This document shows positions 9,191 to 18,461 of a stretch of 32,272 nucleotides of DNA, one piece after another. The notes below the pieces were generated by a model. The model searched no databases, was not told the origin of the DNA, and worked only from the letters and a program-made list of their open reading frames with translations. Each line of letters opens with the position of its first letter. Position 1 is the first letter of the stretch. The stretch is from Saprospiraceae bacterium (GTDB taxonomy: Bacteria; Bacteroidota; Bacteroidia; Chitinophagales; Saprospiraceae): the NCBI GenBank assembly GCA_027011385.1, contig JALVAD010000183.1, positions 1 through 32,272 on the forward strand. Direction: 5' to 3'. Position numbers and translations under genes: made by a program.

Positions 9191-9224
9191 GAATCCAGTC
9201 AGCTGTTTTAGACTGACTGAATTC
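9191..9224 (-). terminator. Hairpin after susD
   Basis: GAATCCAGTCAG (9191-9202) and CTGACTGAATTC (9213-9224) form a 12-pair stem with a 10-base loop. On the minus-strand RNA the single mismatch becomes a G-U pair. It lies about 25 bases after the susD stop. A T-rich run (GATTTTTATAAAA) begins some bases downstream. It is a plausible attenuator or mRNA end separating the abundant susC-susD message from the sulfatase genes. Confidence 0.6.
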
Positions 9225-9248
9225 ACTTGCATAAATTAAATGTTATTC

Positions 9249-10808
9249 TTAATATCCGGGATTTTGGTCTGAAGTACTTATTTTAGCATTAGAATTAATC
9301 TCAATGTCAGGAATTGGTAAGACCATAATCCTTTTGTTGTCTAATAGTTCAATATCTCTTTTCTTCTTAAAATCATAGAGAGGGTGATTGTTATGTGCAT
9401 CGATTACAAATTCCTTAAAAAAGTCATATCCTCTTCTTCTAACATTAAAAAAGTCTTGTCCTTCTTGTTGCAATTCAAAGAAATACTCTTTTGTGATTGC
9501 TTCTCTAAATGAGTCTTGAGTTATCCCGTTCCAATCTGCAGGTGCGGTGACTAAAGTGTCAGATGAATTTCTAGCTCTTGTTAATACTTCATTTACGTAT
9601 TGATATGCATTAGCGGAGCCATTTAATTCGTTTTCTATTTCTGCAAGCATCAATAACAAATCTGCATATCTGTAAGCTACATAATTCATATTAGACTCCG
9701 TATTTAGAGCGAGTTCATTTTTTATGAAATACTTGTAGCCATAAGGATAACTTTTTTCCTTATTATTTCTTTTTGTATAACTAGGATATGCTTTAACAAC
9801 TGTAAAACTTCCATCCGGTTTGTATTTATTGAAATCCGTTTTGAATGAAAATCTTATTCTAGGGTCATCCGGATAAGTTGCAACGTGTCTGTCATAAACT
9901 TCAAGATTTGGTTTGAAACGCGCCCAAGTTAAACCTCCTACATGAGCTTTGCCGGCAGTCCAATACTTAATTAATTTGAAAGAATGTTCAACATTTCCCA
10001 TAATTTCAAAAATAGATTCTGTGGTATTATTTCTAGTATCATCTTGCCATAAATCTCCAAAATTATCTACAAGGCTGTAATTCCCATATACTTTTATAGC
10101 ATTGTCATAAGCTTTTTGCCATAAATCTGTTTCCGATGCTTTTTTATTTCCTGCCATCCACATATATACTTTTGCCAATAGCATATTTGCAGCTAAATTT
10201 GCAGGTCTTCCAGCTTCATTATCTCCTTTTTCTGGCAATAACTGCACTGCTTTATTTCCATCTTCTATTATTTGTGCAAACAAATCTTGCGATGAACTTA
10301 AACCGGTATTTGGATTGTCACTAGATATAGGTTTGATAATTAGAGGTGCTCTTCCGAAAATCCTAACTAAATCAAAATATGCATAAGCTCTAAGAAATAA
10401 CGCTTGTCCTAATATTTTGTCTCTTTGCTCAGGATTGCCTAAATCCTTTTCTTCTAATTGAGAAATAACACTGTTTGCCCTACTTATGGTTCTATATATA
10501 CCTGCCCAAAGATTTGTTATGAATTTATCGTTTGAGGAAGGGTTTAATGCTGCAATGTCTTTTAGACTACCATCTCTATTTGAATTGTACATTCCTGAAG
10601 TCCAATTCAAAGTGTGATGGTATTCAGAGCCAAGATAACCATAATCTGTGAGTCCTGAATATACACCGTTCAAAGCGATTTTTGCTCCTGCTACATCCTC
10701 AAATAAATTATTTGTACTCAAGAATGTAGGATTTTCATTCAATTCACAGGAAACAAGTCCAAAAATTGAAAGAAAGATAATTGTGATAAATATATTTATT
10801 TTTTTCAT
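9249..10808 (-). CDS. susD: SusD/RagB-family surface glycan-binding lipoprotein
   Basis: The 519-residue protein has lipobox LVSC (Cys21) followed by the ELNENPT start typical of SusD homologs. The N-terminal half has the TPR-like helices of SusD-like_3 (NLWAGIYRTISRANSVIS, LFLRAYAYFDLVRIFGRAPLI). The C-terminal half has YRYADLLLMLAEIENEL and ITKEYFFELQQEGQDFFNVRRRG. SusD proteins cap the SusC barrel on the cell surface and capture oligosaccharides. The gene follows susC by 59 bases, the usual arrangement. Its length fits the family. The sequence does not identify the bound glycan. Confidence 0.97.
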   Translation of the reverse strand: MKKINIFITIIFLSIFGLVSCELNENPTFLSTNNLFEDVAGAKIALNGVYSGLTDYGYLGSEYHHTLNWTSGMYNSNRDGSLKDIAALNPSSNDKFITNLWAGIYRTISRANSVISQLEEKDLGNPEQRDKILGQALFLRAYAYFDLVRIFGRAPLIIKPISSDNPNTGLSSSQDLFAQIIEDGNKAVQLLPEKGDNEAGRPANLAANMLLAKVYMWMAGNKKASETDLWQKAYDNAIKVYGNYSLVDNFGDLWQDDTRNNTTESIFEIMGNVEHSFKLIKYWTAGKAHVGGLTWARFKPNLEVYDRHVATYPDDPRIRFSFKTDFNKYKPDGSFTVVKAYPSYTKRNNKEKSYPYGYKYFIKNELALNTESNMNYVAYRYADLLLMLAEIENELNGSANAYQYVNEVLTRARNSSDTLVTAPADWNGITQDSFREAITKEYFFELQQEGQDFFNVRRRGYDFFKEFVIDAHNNHPLYDFKKKRDIELLDNKRIMVLPIPDIEINSNAKISTSDQNPGY

Positions 10809-10867
10809 TTTAATATTTTTTTACTTTTAATAATATCAATTTTTATTTTTAAATTTTACAAATATTA

Positions 10868-13800
10868 TCAAAAACTCAAATTAATTCCAAATAAAAATGA
10901 CCTCACGTTTGGTGTTCCAACCCAATCAACACCAATTATTGTACCGTCACCTAGGAAACTTGTTATTTGAGGTTCGTATCCTGAATATTTGGTTATGTAG
11001 AATAAATTCCTTCCGGAAACATAAATGTTTACATTGTCAAGATAAGAGGTTTTTACAGGTAAATCGTATGAAAGTGTCAGTATGTTTAGCCTGAAATAAC
11101 TTCCGTCTTCTACGACTAAATCAACAAATCCTTGATTCATTATATCATAATTCAATCTTGGTCCGGTATTGTTAGGATGATCTTCAGACCAAGCATTTTC
11201 ATAGGCACTACTCAATACATTTTTGAATCTTCCTTCTGCAAAACCAACCTCAAGATTATAACCATTTGCAATATCATTGCCATATACTCCGTCAAATAGA
11301 GCTTTTACTGTAAATCTTTTGTATTTTGCAACGACATCAAATCCATATGTAAAATCCGGATTTGGATTACCTATAAAAGTCCTATCGTCATCATTGATAT
11401 TGCCATCACCGTTTACATCTACAAAAACTAAATCACCTGCTTTATTTGAATTACCTTTATAGGTGGGACTGGCATCAGCTTCTTCTTGAGATTTATATAC
11501 TCCATCTGTTTTATATCCCCAAAACATACCTATTGGTTGTCCTTCCATAAATATATTTGCCGGAGCTTTGAAATATCCACCGGTAGAGATATTGTTTCCA
11601 AAATAAAATGATTCTTGCCTTTCTTGACCATCAATCCAAACAGTTGAAGCAGGTAAACCAAGGGAAATTACTTTGTTTTTATTAAATGAGATATGTCCTC
11701 CCATTGAGAAGTTTAAATCATTTTTGTGAAAAAGGTCTGCGTCCATTGACAGTTCAATACCCTTATTCTCTATTTCTCCTCTGTTTACTGTCATTTTTGC
11801 AAAACCTGTTGAGGTAGGCAAACTAATATTTTGCAATAAGTTTTTAGTCCTCTTATAATATGCATCAATAATGAAATTTAGCTTTCCTGATAGCACTGAA
11901 ATATCCAATCCTGAATTATACTGTTCAGTTGACTCCCATGTTAAATCGGGGTTTGCAATTCTGCTTGGTACACTACCAATAACCGTATTGTCTCTGCTAT
12001 CAACATAATAGACTGTTGAATAAGTGGAAAGTGTTTGATATGGACGTATGCCCTGATTCCCTGTTATACCCCAACCTAATCTAAGTTTTAAATTATAGAA
12101 CCAATTAAGCTTTTTTAGAAACTTTTCTTCACCTAATCTCCAAGCAAAAGATGCTGAAGGGAAATACCCCCATTGCTGCCCTTTAGTAAACTTTGAAGAT
12201 TTGTCTGCTCTAAAACTTGCGGTTAAAATATACTTATTTCTATAACTGTAATTAACTCTACCTAAAGTCGAGAAAATTGCCTCATCTCTATTTAATAGGG
12301 CTCTAGGCTGCGTAATTAATTGACCTAATTGAGGTGCTTTTGAACGAAGTGTCTGAATTGGGAAGTCAGTTATTTCAAAAACATCATTGGAGCTTATTAC
12401 ACCGTCATAGGTAACAGCGGCCATCATATTAATTCGATGTTTTTTATTTATTTTAGTATTGTAATTAATTATATTGTCAAGGGTATATGATTTTCTGTTT
12501 AATGTTGAATAATCAGCTAAACCATTTACTTTTGCTCCTTTAAATATTTCTGTTCCATACCATTTATTTCTATTTTTAAATCTATAATCAACACCTCCTC
12601 TTATAGTATATTTAAGGTCTTTTATGATTTCATAATTAAATGATGTTGATAAATTGGCTCTTAACTCTTTTATTAGGTCATCAAAATCTGTAAGCCAAGA
12701 ATATGGGTTGGATATTTCCAAATCTACATCTTCTTCCAATTTGTCGATTAGCGGTCTGTAAGTCAATACTTGTTTTGTGAAACTTCTACTACCTCCCGAA
12801 CGACTTCCTGCTTGAGCGAAAGACCCTTCTTGGTAAGTAAGTGCAACCCTGTTATCAAAAGTTAGTTTTGAATTTAATCTTGAATTTAGATTCAAGCGGA
12901 TATCTCCTTTTTTAAGGTTTGTTGTTTCTACAATTCCATTGATATTATTGAATCCTGCTGAGAAATAATACCCTGTCTTATTTTTCTTTCCACCAAATGA
13001 AAACCCCGTATTATAACTGATGCCTTGTTGATAAATTTCATCTTGCCAATCCACTTTTTTTGCTGCATCAGGGCTTTTTACGACATTGGTATCGGAGTAT
13101 TCTAAAATTGAGTAAATATTATCCCCTTCAACTACGTATTTAGGATTATTACCATCAGCAATTAAAGCATCATTTTGATATTTAGCAAAAGAGAGCGGAT
13201 CTAACATATCAATTTTCTTAGTTATAGATGTCATAGTACTTGATGCATAGGCATTGATTTTAGGTTTGCCACCTGTTTTTGAACCGCTTTTTGTAGTAAT
13301 CAATACAACTCCATTAGCACCTCTTGATCCATAAATAGCCGTTGCCGAAGCATCTTTTAATATCTCAATACTTTTAATATCTCTTGGATTGAGACCTGTA
13401 AGTCCATTTTGAGCTGTTTGCATCTCGTTCGCATCAGGTGTAGCTTCAAGAACATCTTCCCCTGCTGTACTGATAATGACACCATCAATAACGTAAAGAG
13501 GTTCATTGTTTCCTCTAAGACTATTTATTCCTCTAATTCTTACGCTGACAGCACCATTAGGAGATCCTGCATTAGAAGTAACATTTACCCCCGATACTCT
13601 TCCTTGCAATAGCTCATCTACACCACTATATTGTCTAGCTGTCTTTGGATCTTCAACCAATTTAGAAACTGATCCCGTTAAATCACGTTTTTTTAGTTTT
13701 CCATAACCAACTACAACAACTTCATCCAGAACCTTACCGGAAACAAGTTTTATAAGATAGTCCTCTTTGTTTGGATCAAGTTTAACTATTTTTGTTTGAT

Positions 13801-14032
13801 AACCGATGTATGATATTTTAATACGTTCGGTCTTAGTGGGAACTTCAAGGCTGAATTTTCCATCCATATCTGTTATTATCCCTTTGTTTAAATTAGGTAT
13901 AACAACAGATGCTCCAATCAATGGTTCTTTAGTAGATTTATCTATTACTTGACCTTTTACTGTTCTCTGTGCATAGGTAAAAGAAAGAGATAGAAAAAAA
14001 ATCGAAATAAGAAAAAGTAGTTTTGTTTTCAT
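10868..14032 (-). CDS. susC: SusC/RagA-family TonB-dependent outer-membrane transporter
   Basis: The 1054-residue protein has a signal peptide cleaved after Ala21. A carboxypeptidase-regulatory-like domain follows (RTVKGQVIDKSTKEPLIGASV, about 23-98), then the DEVVVVGYG TonB-box region (103-111), a plug domain (about 115-250, ending SRGANGVVLITTKSG) and a 22-strand-type barrel with a terminal Phe. It imports oligosaccharides across the outer membrane using TonB energy, in complex with the SusD encoded next. It has no N-terminal STN domain, so it is not an obvious signalling partner for an ECF sigma/anti-sigma pair. The 239-base upstream gap holds an element shared with the first sulfatase promoter region, so transcription probably starts here. 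Confidence 0.97.
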   Translation of the reverse strand: MKTKLLFLISIFFLSLSFTYAQRTVKGQVIDKSTKEPLIGASVVIPNLNKGIITDMDGKFSLEVPTKTERIKISYIGYQTKIVKLDPNKEDYLIKLVSGKVLDEVVVVGYGKLKKRDLTGSVSKLVEDPKTARQYSGVDELLQGRVSGVNVTSNAGSPNGAVSVRIRGINSLRGNNEPLYVIDGVIISTAGEDVLEATPDANEMQTAQNGLTGLNPRDIKSIEILKDASATAIYGSRGANGVVLITTKSGSKTGGKPKINAYASSTMTSITKKIDMLDPLSFAKYQNDALIADGNNPKYVVEGDNIYSILEYSDTNVVKSPDAAKKVDWQDEIYQQGISYNTGFSFGGKKNKTGYYFSAGFNNINGIVETTNLKKGDIRLNLNSRLNSKLTFDNRVALTYQEGSFAQAGSRSGGSRSFTKQVLTYRPLIDKLEEDVDLEISNPYSWLTDFDDLIKELRANLSTSFNYEIIKDLKYTIRGGVDYRFKNRNKWYGTEIFKGAKVNGLADYSTLNRKSYTLDNIINYNTKINKKHRINMMAAVTYDGVISSNDVFEITDFPIQTLRSKAPQLGQLITQPRALLNRDEAIFSTLGRVNYSYRNKYILTASFRADKSSKFTKGQQWGYFPSASFAWRLGEEKFLKKLNWFYNLKLRLGWGITGNQGIRPYQTLSTYSTVYYVDSRDNTVIGSVPSRIANPDLTWESTEQYNSGLDISVLSGKLNFIIDAYYKRTKNLLQNISLPTSTGFAKMTVNRGEIENKGIELSMDADLFHKNDLNFSMGGHISFNKNKVISLGLPASTVWIDGQERQESFYFGNNISTGGYFKAPANIFMEGQPIGMFWGYKTDGVYKSQEEADASPTYKGNSNKAGDLVFVDVNGDGNINDDDRTFIGNPNPDFTYGFDVVAKYKRFTVKALFDGVYGNDIANGYNLEVGFAEGRFKNVLSSAYENAWSEDHPNNTGPRLNYDIMNQGFVDLVVEDGSYFRLNILTLSYDLPVKTSYLDNVNIYVSGRNLFYITKYSGYEPQITSFLGDGTIIGVDWVGTPNVRSFLFGINLSF

Positions 14033-14177
14033 CCGTAATTTTTTTTATTTAATTAATTTCAGATGCAATCTCCAAAAGTTGTGTGTAGATTATTTGTAAT
14101 TTTCACATCAACTTAAACGTAGATTTCATTTTTCTGTTAAAATATGCTCAAATTAACAATTATAATTATTAATATAT

Positions 14178-14216
14178 GGCATAATAATAATCATAAAAGG
14201 TTTGTTTATTGTCAAA
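14178..14216 (-). promoter_or_regulatory. 39-bp element shared with the 29.2-kb promoter region
   Basis: On the plus strand it reads GGCATAATAATAATC, two variable bases, AAAAGGTTT, a variable stretch, then GTCAAA. About 32 of 39 positions match 29209-29247 without gaps. It lies about 145 bases before the susC start, in the gap after the T9SS beta-helix gene. The position and sharing suggest a regulator-binding site or promoter driving the PUL. Confidence 0.55.
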
Positions 14217-14271
14217 CAACTGAAAATTAAATCGAAATCATAAATTATGCTGTGATATTTGCTAAGAATTG

Positions 14272-16920
14272 CTATTTCCCTTTGACAAATCTGTATAGGA
14301 ATACTTGATTTTTTAATTGGAGTTTTACTATATAGAATCCAATTGGCATAAAGCCGATGCTCAAATTTATTTTCTTGTTTTTATAAGATCTATTTAATAT
14401 TGATTGCCCGGAATAATTGTAGATTGAAACACCGTAAATCATTTCACTTTCAGAAATGATATTGATATTAGACTCAACAGGGTTTGGAAATATTTTTATA
14501 TCGGCTAAATTTTTACTAATAGTACCGGTAGTTGGTGTCACGACTATACTAAAAGAACAAGAGTCTTTATTCGAGTTATTATCTATCGCTGTCCAAATAA
14601 ATACTGTCGTGTCTATTGGCAGTTGAACATTGTCAAGAGTTTCTTTTTCGTTGAGATTATTTCTAATACCGGAAATATCGCAATTATCGGTCACTTTTAC
14701 AGGGTCAAACTCTGTACCTTTGACGGTATATGATAATTGTCCTTGTGTTAGTTCAATTGTTTTTGAATTGATACATTCTATAATTGGTTTAACCGTGTCT
14801 ATCACTTCTATATTGAAACTAACATCAGAATGATTTCCTGATTTATCTGTTACGATCAATTTAATGTTATTTATTGCTCCGGAAATAATATTGCCTTCTT
14901 CAGGAATTTGAATGATGGTCAAACTATCATCACAATTATCTGTAGCAGTTACATACTTTGTGAAATCAATTAACGCCACTTCACATTCTTCATTAGCGTA
15001 TAATTGTTGGTCGGGGTGTGATGAGTTGATAATTGGTGCTTCACTTTCCAATGAGAATTGCACTATATCACTTGTTTTATTATTTTGGTTATTTGAAACA
15101 ATACATCTGAATTTTGCATTATTGACTTCCTTTATTGCGATAAAAACTAAATTTGCAGATTTACTTCCTTCAAATAAAGAATCATCGGAGATATCTGTCC
15201 ATTCATTTTGATTATACTTTAAAATCTGCCATTTGTATGCTGTGATATTATCACCTGTTATAGTATATTTCACTTCATTTTCATAGCAAATATCCAATTG
15301 GTTTTCCGGTTGTAGTGTTATGGTTAGGGGGCGATTTATCTCGCCACAATTGCATTTTTGAACGGGTTTGTTTTGTAAATATCTAATTTTTGCAGGAATA
15401 GTTCCTGTATTTAATTGAAATACCGGACCGATGCTGGGCCACATATTATTTCCAAAAAAGGAGGGCTTTTCATCCAAATAAAATGAGCTGGCAAGATTTG
15501 AACTGTAATCGGGATCAAAAGATATAGTGCCATTTACATTATTTCCATTCACAATGGTGCCTTGGACATCATCTTGGATTCTGATAATTGTATTTCCTCC
15601 CGTCAATTCATTTCCAATTACATTTTGATTGTGCGAACTAAACTTTAAATGGAGATTGGATTGTTCTACTCTGTTTCTGAAAAATGTAACACCTGCACCA
15701 ACAGGTCCCCACCAATCAGAACTTGTAATCTCTTGAACTATATTACCTTCAAATAGTTCCATATATGCGTAATGACCGTGAAGTGAAATGTCGGGGGGTA
15801 TATCAGAAGGATCTCCATTGGCTTCTGCCCATAAAGGATTGATTGAATAGTTATAAGCAAAAACATTTCCACTAGAGCCGAGATGAGAAAGCATAGAATG
15901 ACGAAGAGAATCAAATACGTTGTTCTCGATAAGACAATTTCCGGATTGACTACTCAATGCAATACCATATCCTCTACCTCCATTATAACTATATGATTTA
16001 TGGAAATAACTATTCCTAACTTCAATATTACAGCTTTGGTGAATGGTCACTTGATGATATTTTGTCAATTCTGACTCAATCCCACAGATCCAACAATTGG
16101 CAGCATTTTTGAAGAAAAATGACGAACCGTCCATATTGGGATTATTCGCTTTTATATAAAAATTCTCAAATCCTACATTTTCAATTAATCCAAAACTTCT
16201 CGCTTTGATATATCCGTTTCCATTATCATCATCAAAGTCTATTCTCAAAGGTCTGTCCAGATGTATTTTATCTCCCTCAATAGAAATCACTCTTGCAATC
16301 ATACCAATAGCGTCTTTGCTCCAAGATTTTGCCCATTCTTCAGGAAAGAGAGATAATATATTTTTCTGAACTATGTGTATATGTTTACCTACTTCAAATT
16401 TGGATGCATCTGCAACATTTACAACAGTCGAACCTTTGTTATATCCTCCGGTAATTGCCGTAAATGAACCATAATCATATTTAAGAATACTAAATAAATC
16501 TTCATTGGAATTTGATATGAATATAGTCGAATCCGAAGATATACCTCTGATTATCCTACCTGAGACCATATTTATTTTTGAATTAAATACATAAGTGCCT
16601 GCCGGAAAATAAAAAACACAGGGAGAGGGATAAGAATTAATATCATCGATTAAACTTTGAAGATTTTTTGAATTGTCTGACTGCCCATCTCCATTGAGAG
16701 CGGGTGTGGCTTCCAATACATTGTAAATCGCAGTTGGACAAGTTACAGCGGTAGAATCCAATCCGGCAATACTCCAATCTACAATTCTTGAATCCGGCAA
16801 ATCATTTTTGACAAGGGGAGCATTTTGTGAGTTATAAGATTTTATTATGATATTGCTCTGAGAATAAATCACTGATATCATCCGGGTAGAAATTACCATA
16901 ATAAAAAATATGCTTTTCAT
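14272..16920 (-). CDS. T9SS-secreted beta-helix protein (pectate-lyase-3 type), candidate depolymerase
   Basis: The 882-residue protein has a signal peptide ending near YSQ (residue 20). Residues about 55-120 contain ALNGDGQSDNSKNLQSLID and FYFPAGTYVFNSKI, the opening of the pectate-lyase-3/glycan-lyase beta-helix fold. Helix rungs run to about 510 (NIEVRNSYFHK, NCLIENNVFDS). An Ig-like segment (about 535-640) and HYR-like beta-sandwiches (TDKSGNHSDVSFNIEV, TAIDNNSNKDSCSFSIVV) follow. The last 80 residues (803-882) are a type A T9SS sorting domain (IFPNPVESN...YNYSGQSILNRS). The protein is therefore exported and probably fixed to the cell surface. The fold is used by many lyases and some hydrolases, so it may make the first cut in the polymer, though catalysis is not proven. 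It is the last gene of the 29163-14272 block, 59 bases after the S1_7-like sulfatase. Confidence 0.85.
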   Translation of the reverse strand: MKSIFFIMVISTRMISVIYSQSNIIIKSYNSQNAPLVKNDLPDSRIVDWSIAGLDSTAVTCPTAIYNVLEATPALNGDGQSDNSKNLQSLIDDINSYPSPCVFYFPAGTYVFNSKINMVSGRIIRGISSDSTIFISNSNEDLFSILKYDYGSFTAITGGYNKGSTVVNVADASKFEVGKHIHIVQKNILSLFPEEWAKSWSKDAIGMIARVISIEGDKIHLDRPLRIDFDDDNGNGYIKARSFGLIENVGFENFYIKANNPNMDGSSFFFKNAANCWICGIESELTKYHQVTIHQSCNIEVRNSYFHKSYSYNGGRGYGIALSSQSGNCLIENNVFDSLRHSMLSHLGSSGNVFAYNYSINPLWAEANGDPSDIPPDISLHGHYAYMELFEGNIVQEITSSDWWGPVGAGVTFFRNRVEQSNLHLKFSSHNQNVIGNELTGGNTIIRIQDDVQGTIVNGNNVNGTISFDPDYSSNLASSFYLDEKPSFFGNNMWPSIGPVFQLNTGTIPAKIRYLQNKPVQKCNCGEINRPLTITLQPENQLDICYENEVKYTITGDNITAYKWQILKYNQNEWTDISDDSLFEGSKSANLVFIAIKEVNNAKFRCIVSNNQNNKTSDIVQFSLESEAPIINSSHPDQQLYANEECEVALIDFTKYVTATDNCDDSLTIIQIPEEGNIISGAINNIKLIVTDKSGNHSDVSFNIEVIDTVKPIIECINSKTIELTQGQLSYTVKGTEFDPVKVTDNCDISGIRNNLNEKETLDNVQLPIDTTVFIWTAIDNNSNKDSCSFSIVVTPTTGTISKNLADIKIFPNPVESNINIISESEMIYGVSIYNYSGQSILNRSYKNKKINLSIGFMPIGFYIVKLQLKNQVFLYRFVKGK

Positions 16921-16979
16921 CCTTATATATTTATTGTAAGATATAATTTATTTAAAACCGATAAACTCAGAGCAAAATC

Positions 16980-18449
16980 CTATTTTTTCTCAAACTTTTT
17001 GAAAAAATCCTTTGCTGTTTTCCTGAAATTTGAAGCTGTTTTTAAGTATTTATTATCAGAAATCAGATTCTTTGTTTCCAAAGGATCTACATTATAATCA
17101 TAGAGTTCTTCCGCATCTACAAGGGAATCATCAAAATGCTTTTCCGAATTAAAGTGATTTTTAACCCAAATCACATACCGGTATCTTTCATCCCTGAATG
17201 CATAGCCCATTTTGTTGCCTTCCCTTGGAAACTGACTCACAGCATAATCTTTGATTTTTTGTACTTTCCCTTCAATAAGGGGAACAAGGCTTTTGCCGTC
17301 AAGGTCTTGAGGCGTTTTGATTCCCGATAAATCACAAAGAGTAGGATATACGTCCACAAATTCTGTAGGAGAATCGGTTGAACCTGTTTTGCCCTTGAAA
17401 GTGGAAAAAATCAAAGGGGAACGTGTAGCTTGCTCGTAATTGGTATGCTTGCAAAACATATCGTGATCTCCAAGATGCCAACCGTGGTCACCCCAAAGGA
17501 CAATTACCGTACTTTTGCGCAATCCCAGTTTGTCCAATTCGTCCAAAACTCTACCTATCTGCTGATCTATGAACGATACACAAGCATAATAACCGTGAAT
17601 CAGATTTAGCTGTTTTTGTACAGGAATTTCTACATTATAATCCTTTGGGATATCTGCGTATCCACCTCGCAATTCCCAACTTGGTTGAGTAGCATATCTT
17701 GGTGCGCCAACGGGAGCTTTCCTGTAGGGGGGGAGTTTGATATCCTCATCGCTGTACAAATCCCAATATTTTTGAGGGACTACAAAGGGTAGATGAGGTT
17801 TGTAAAATCCAACAGCCATAAAAAAGGGTTTATCTTCTTTTGCAAATTTCTTAAGGTACTTAACACTGCGCCTTACTACTTCTCCATCAGCTGTCATACT
17901 ATCGGGAACATTTGTTATTTCCATCGAAGCCCTTTCCTTGGATTTGACATATTCCTTTCCAATATCCGAATGATGCTTGAAATTGTCGTATTTGTAACTC
18001 CAAGAGAGTGAATCATTCAATTCATCGACCGATCTAAAGTCAAATATTTTACCAACAGCAGCTGTCTGATATCCCAATTGTTTGAAGTATTGAGGCATAG
18101 TGATAATATCAGGATTTTTATCCCTTATCAATGTTTTTAAATCCCAAATTTTGGTATAATCAGGCCTTTTCCCTGTCAAAATACTCGCTCTTGACGGACC
18201 GCAAACCGCTTGTTGGCAATGATTGTTTTTAAAAACATAACCCTGTGAAGCCAATTTGTCAATATTCGGTGTTTTTATTAAAGGAGTACCGTAGCATCCT
18301 AACAATGGTTTCAAATCATCAACCGCTATAAACAGGATGTTTTTAGGTTTATCTTCGGTCTTTTTGCCCGTTTCATTTGTTTTTGAATTGAATTGGCAAG
18401 CAGTACTTCCCAAGATTGTAAAAAGAGCAAGGAATAAAAGATTTTTCAT
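16980..18449 (-). CDS. Iduronate-2-sulfatase-like (S1_7-like) sulfatase, lipoprotein
   Basis: The 489-residue protein has lipobox STAC (Cys18). It has NILFIAVDDLKPLLGCYG, CGPSRASILTG with Cys83 as the formylglycine site, VGFYKPHLPF, and WGDHGWHLGDH. These are hallmarks of the iduronate-2-sulfatase-type group (S1_7), which in PULs acts on ulvan, glycosaminoglycans and other algal glycans. It closely resembles domain 1 of the fusion sulfatase at 3858-7058, so the two are paralogs. It lies 12 bases after the mutarotase gene and 59 before the T9SS beta-helix gene. Anchoring to a membrane by lipid is predicted. The sugar it acts on cannot be told from sequence alone. Confidence 0.94.
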   Translation of the reverse strand: MKNLLFLALFTILGSTACQFNSKTNETGKKTEDKPKNILFIAVDDLKPLLGCYGTPLIKTPNIDKLASQGYVFKNNHCQQAVCGPSRASILTGKRPDYTKIWDLKTLIRDKNPDIITMPQYFKQLGYQTAAVGKIFDFRSVDELNDSLSWSYKYDNFKHHSDIGKEYVKSKERASMEITNVPDSMTADGEVVRRSVKYLKKFAKEDKPFFMAVGFYKPHLPFVVPQKYWDLYSDEDIKLPPYRKAPVGAPRYATQPSWELRGGYADIPKDYNVEIPVQKQLNLIHGYYACVSFIDQQIGRVLDELDKLGLRKSTVIVLWGDHGWHLGDHDMFCKHTNYEQATRSPLIFSTFKGKTGSTDSPTEFVDVYPTLCDLSGIKTPQDLDGKSLVPLIEGKVQKIKDYAVSQFPREGNKMGYAFRDERYRYVIWVKNHFNSEKHFDDSLVDAEELYDYNVDPLETKNLISDNKYLKTASNFRKTAKDFFKKFEKK

Positions 18450-18461
18450 TTTATAAAAATT

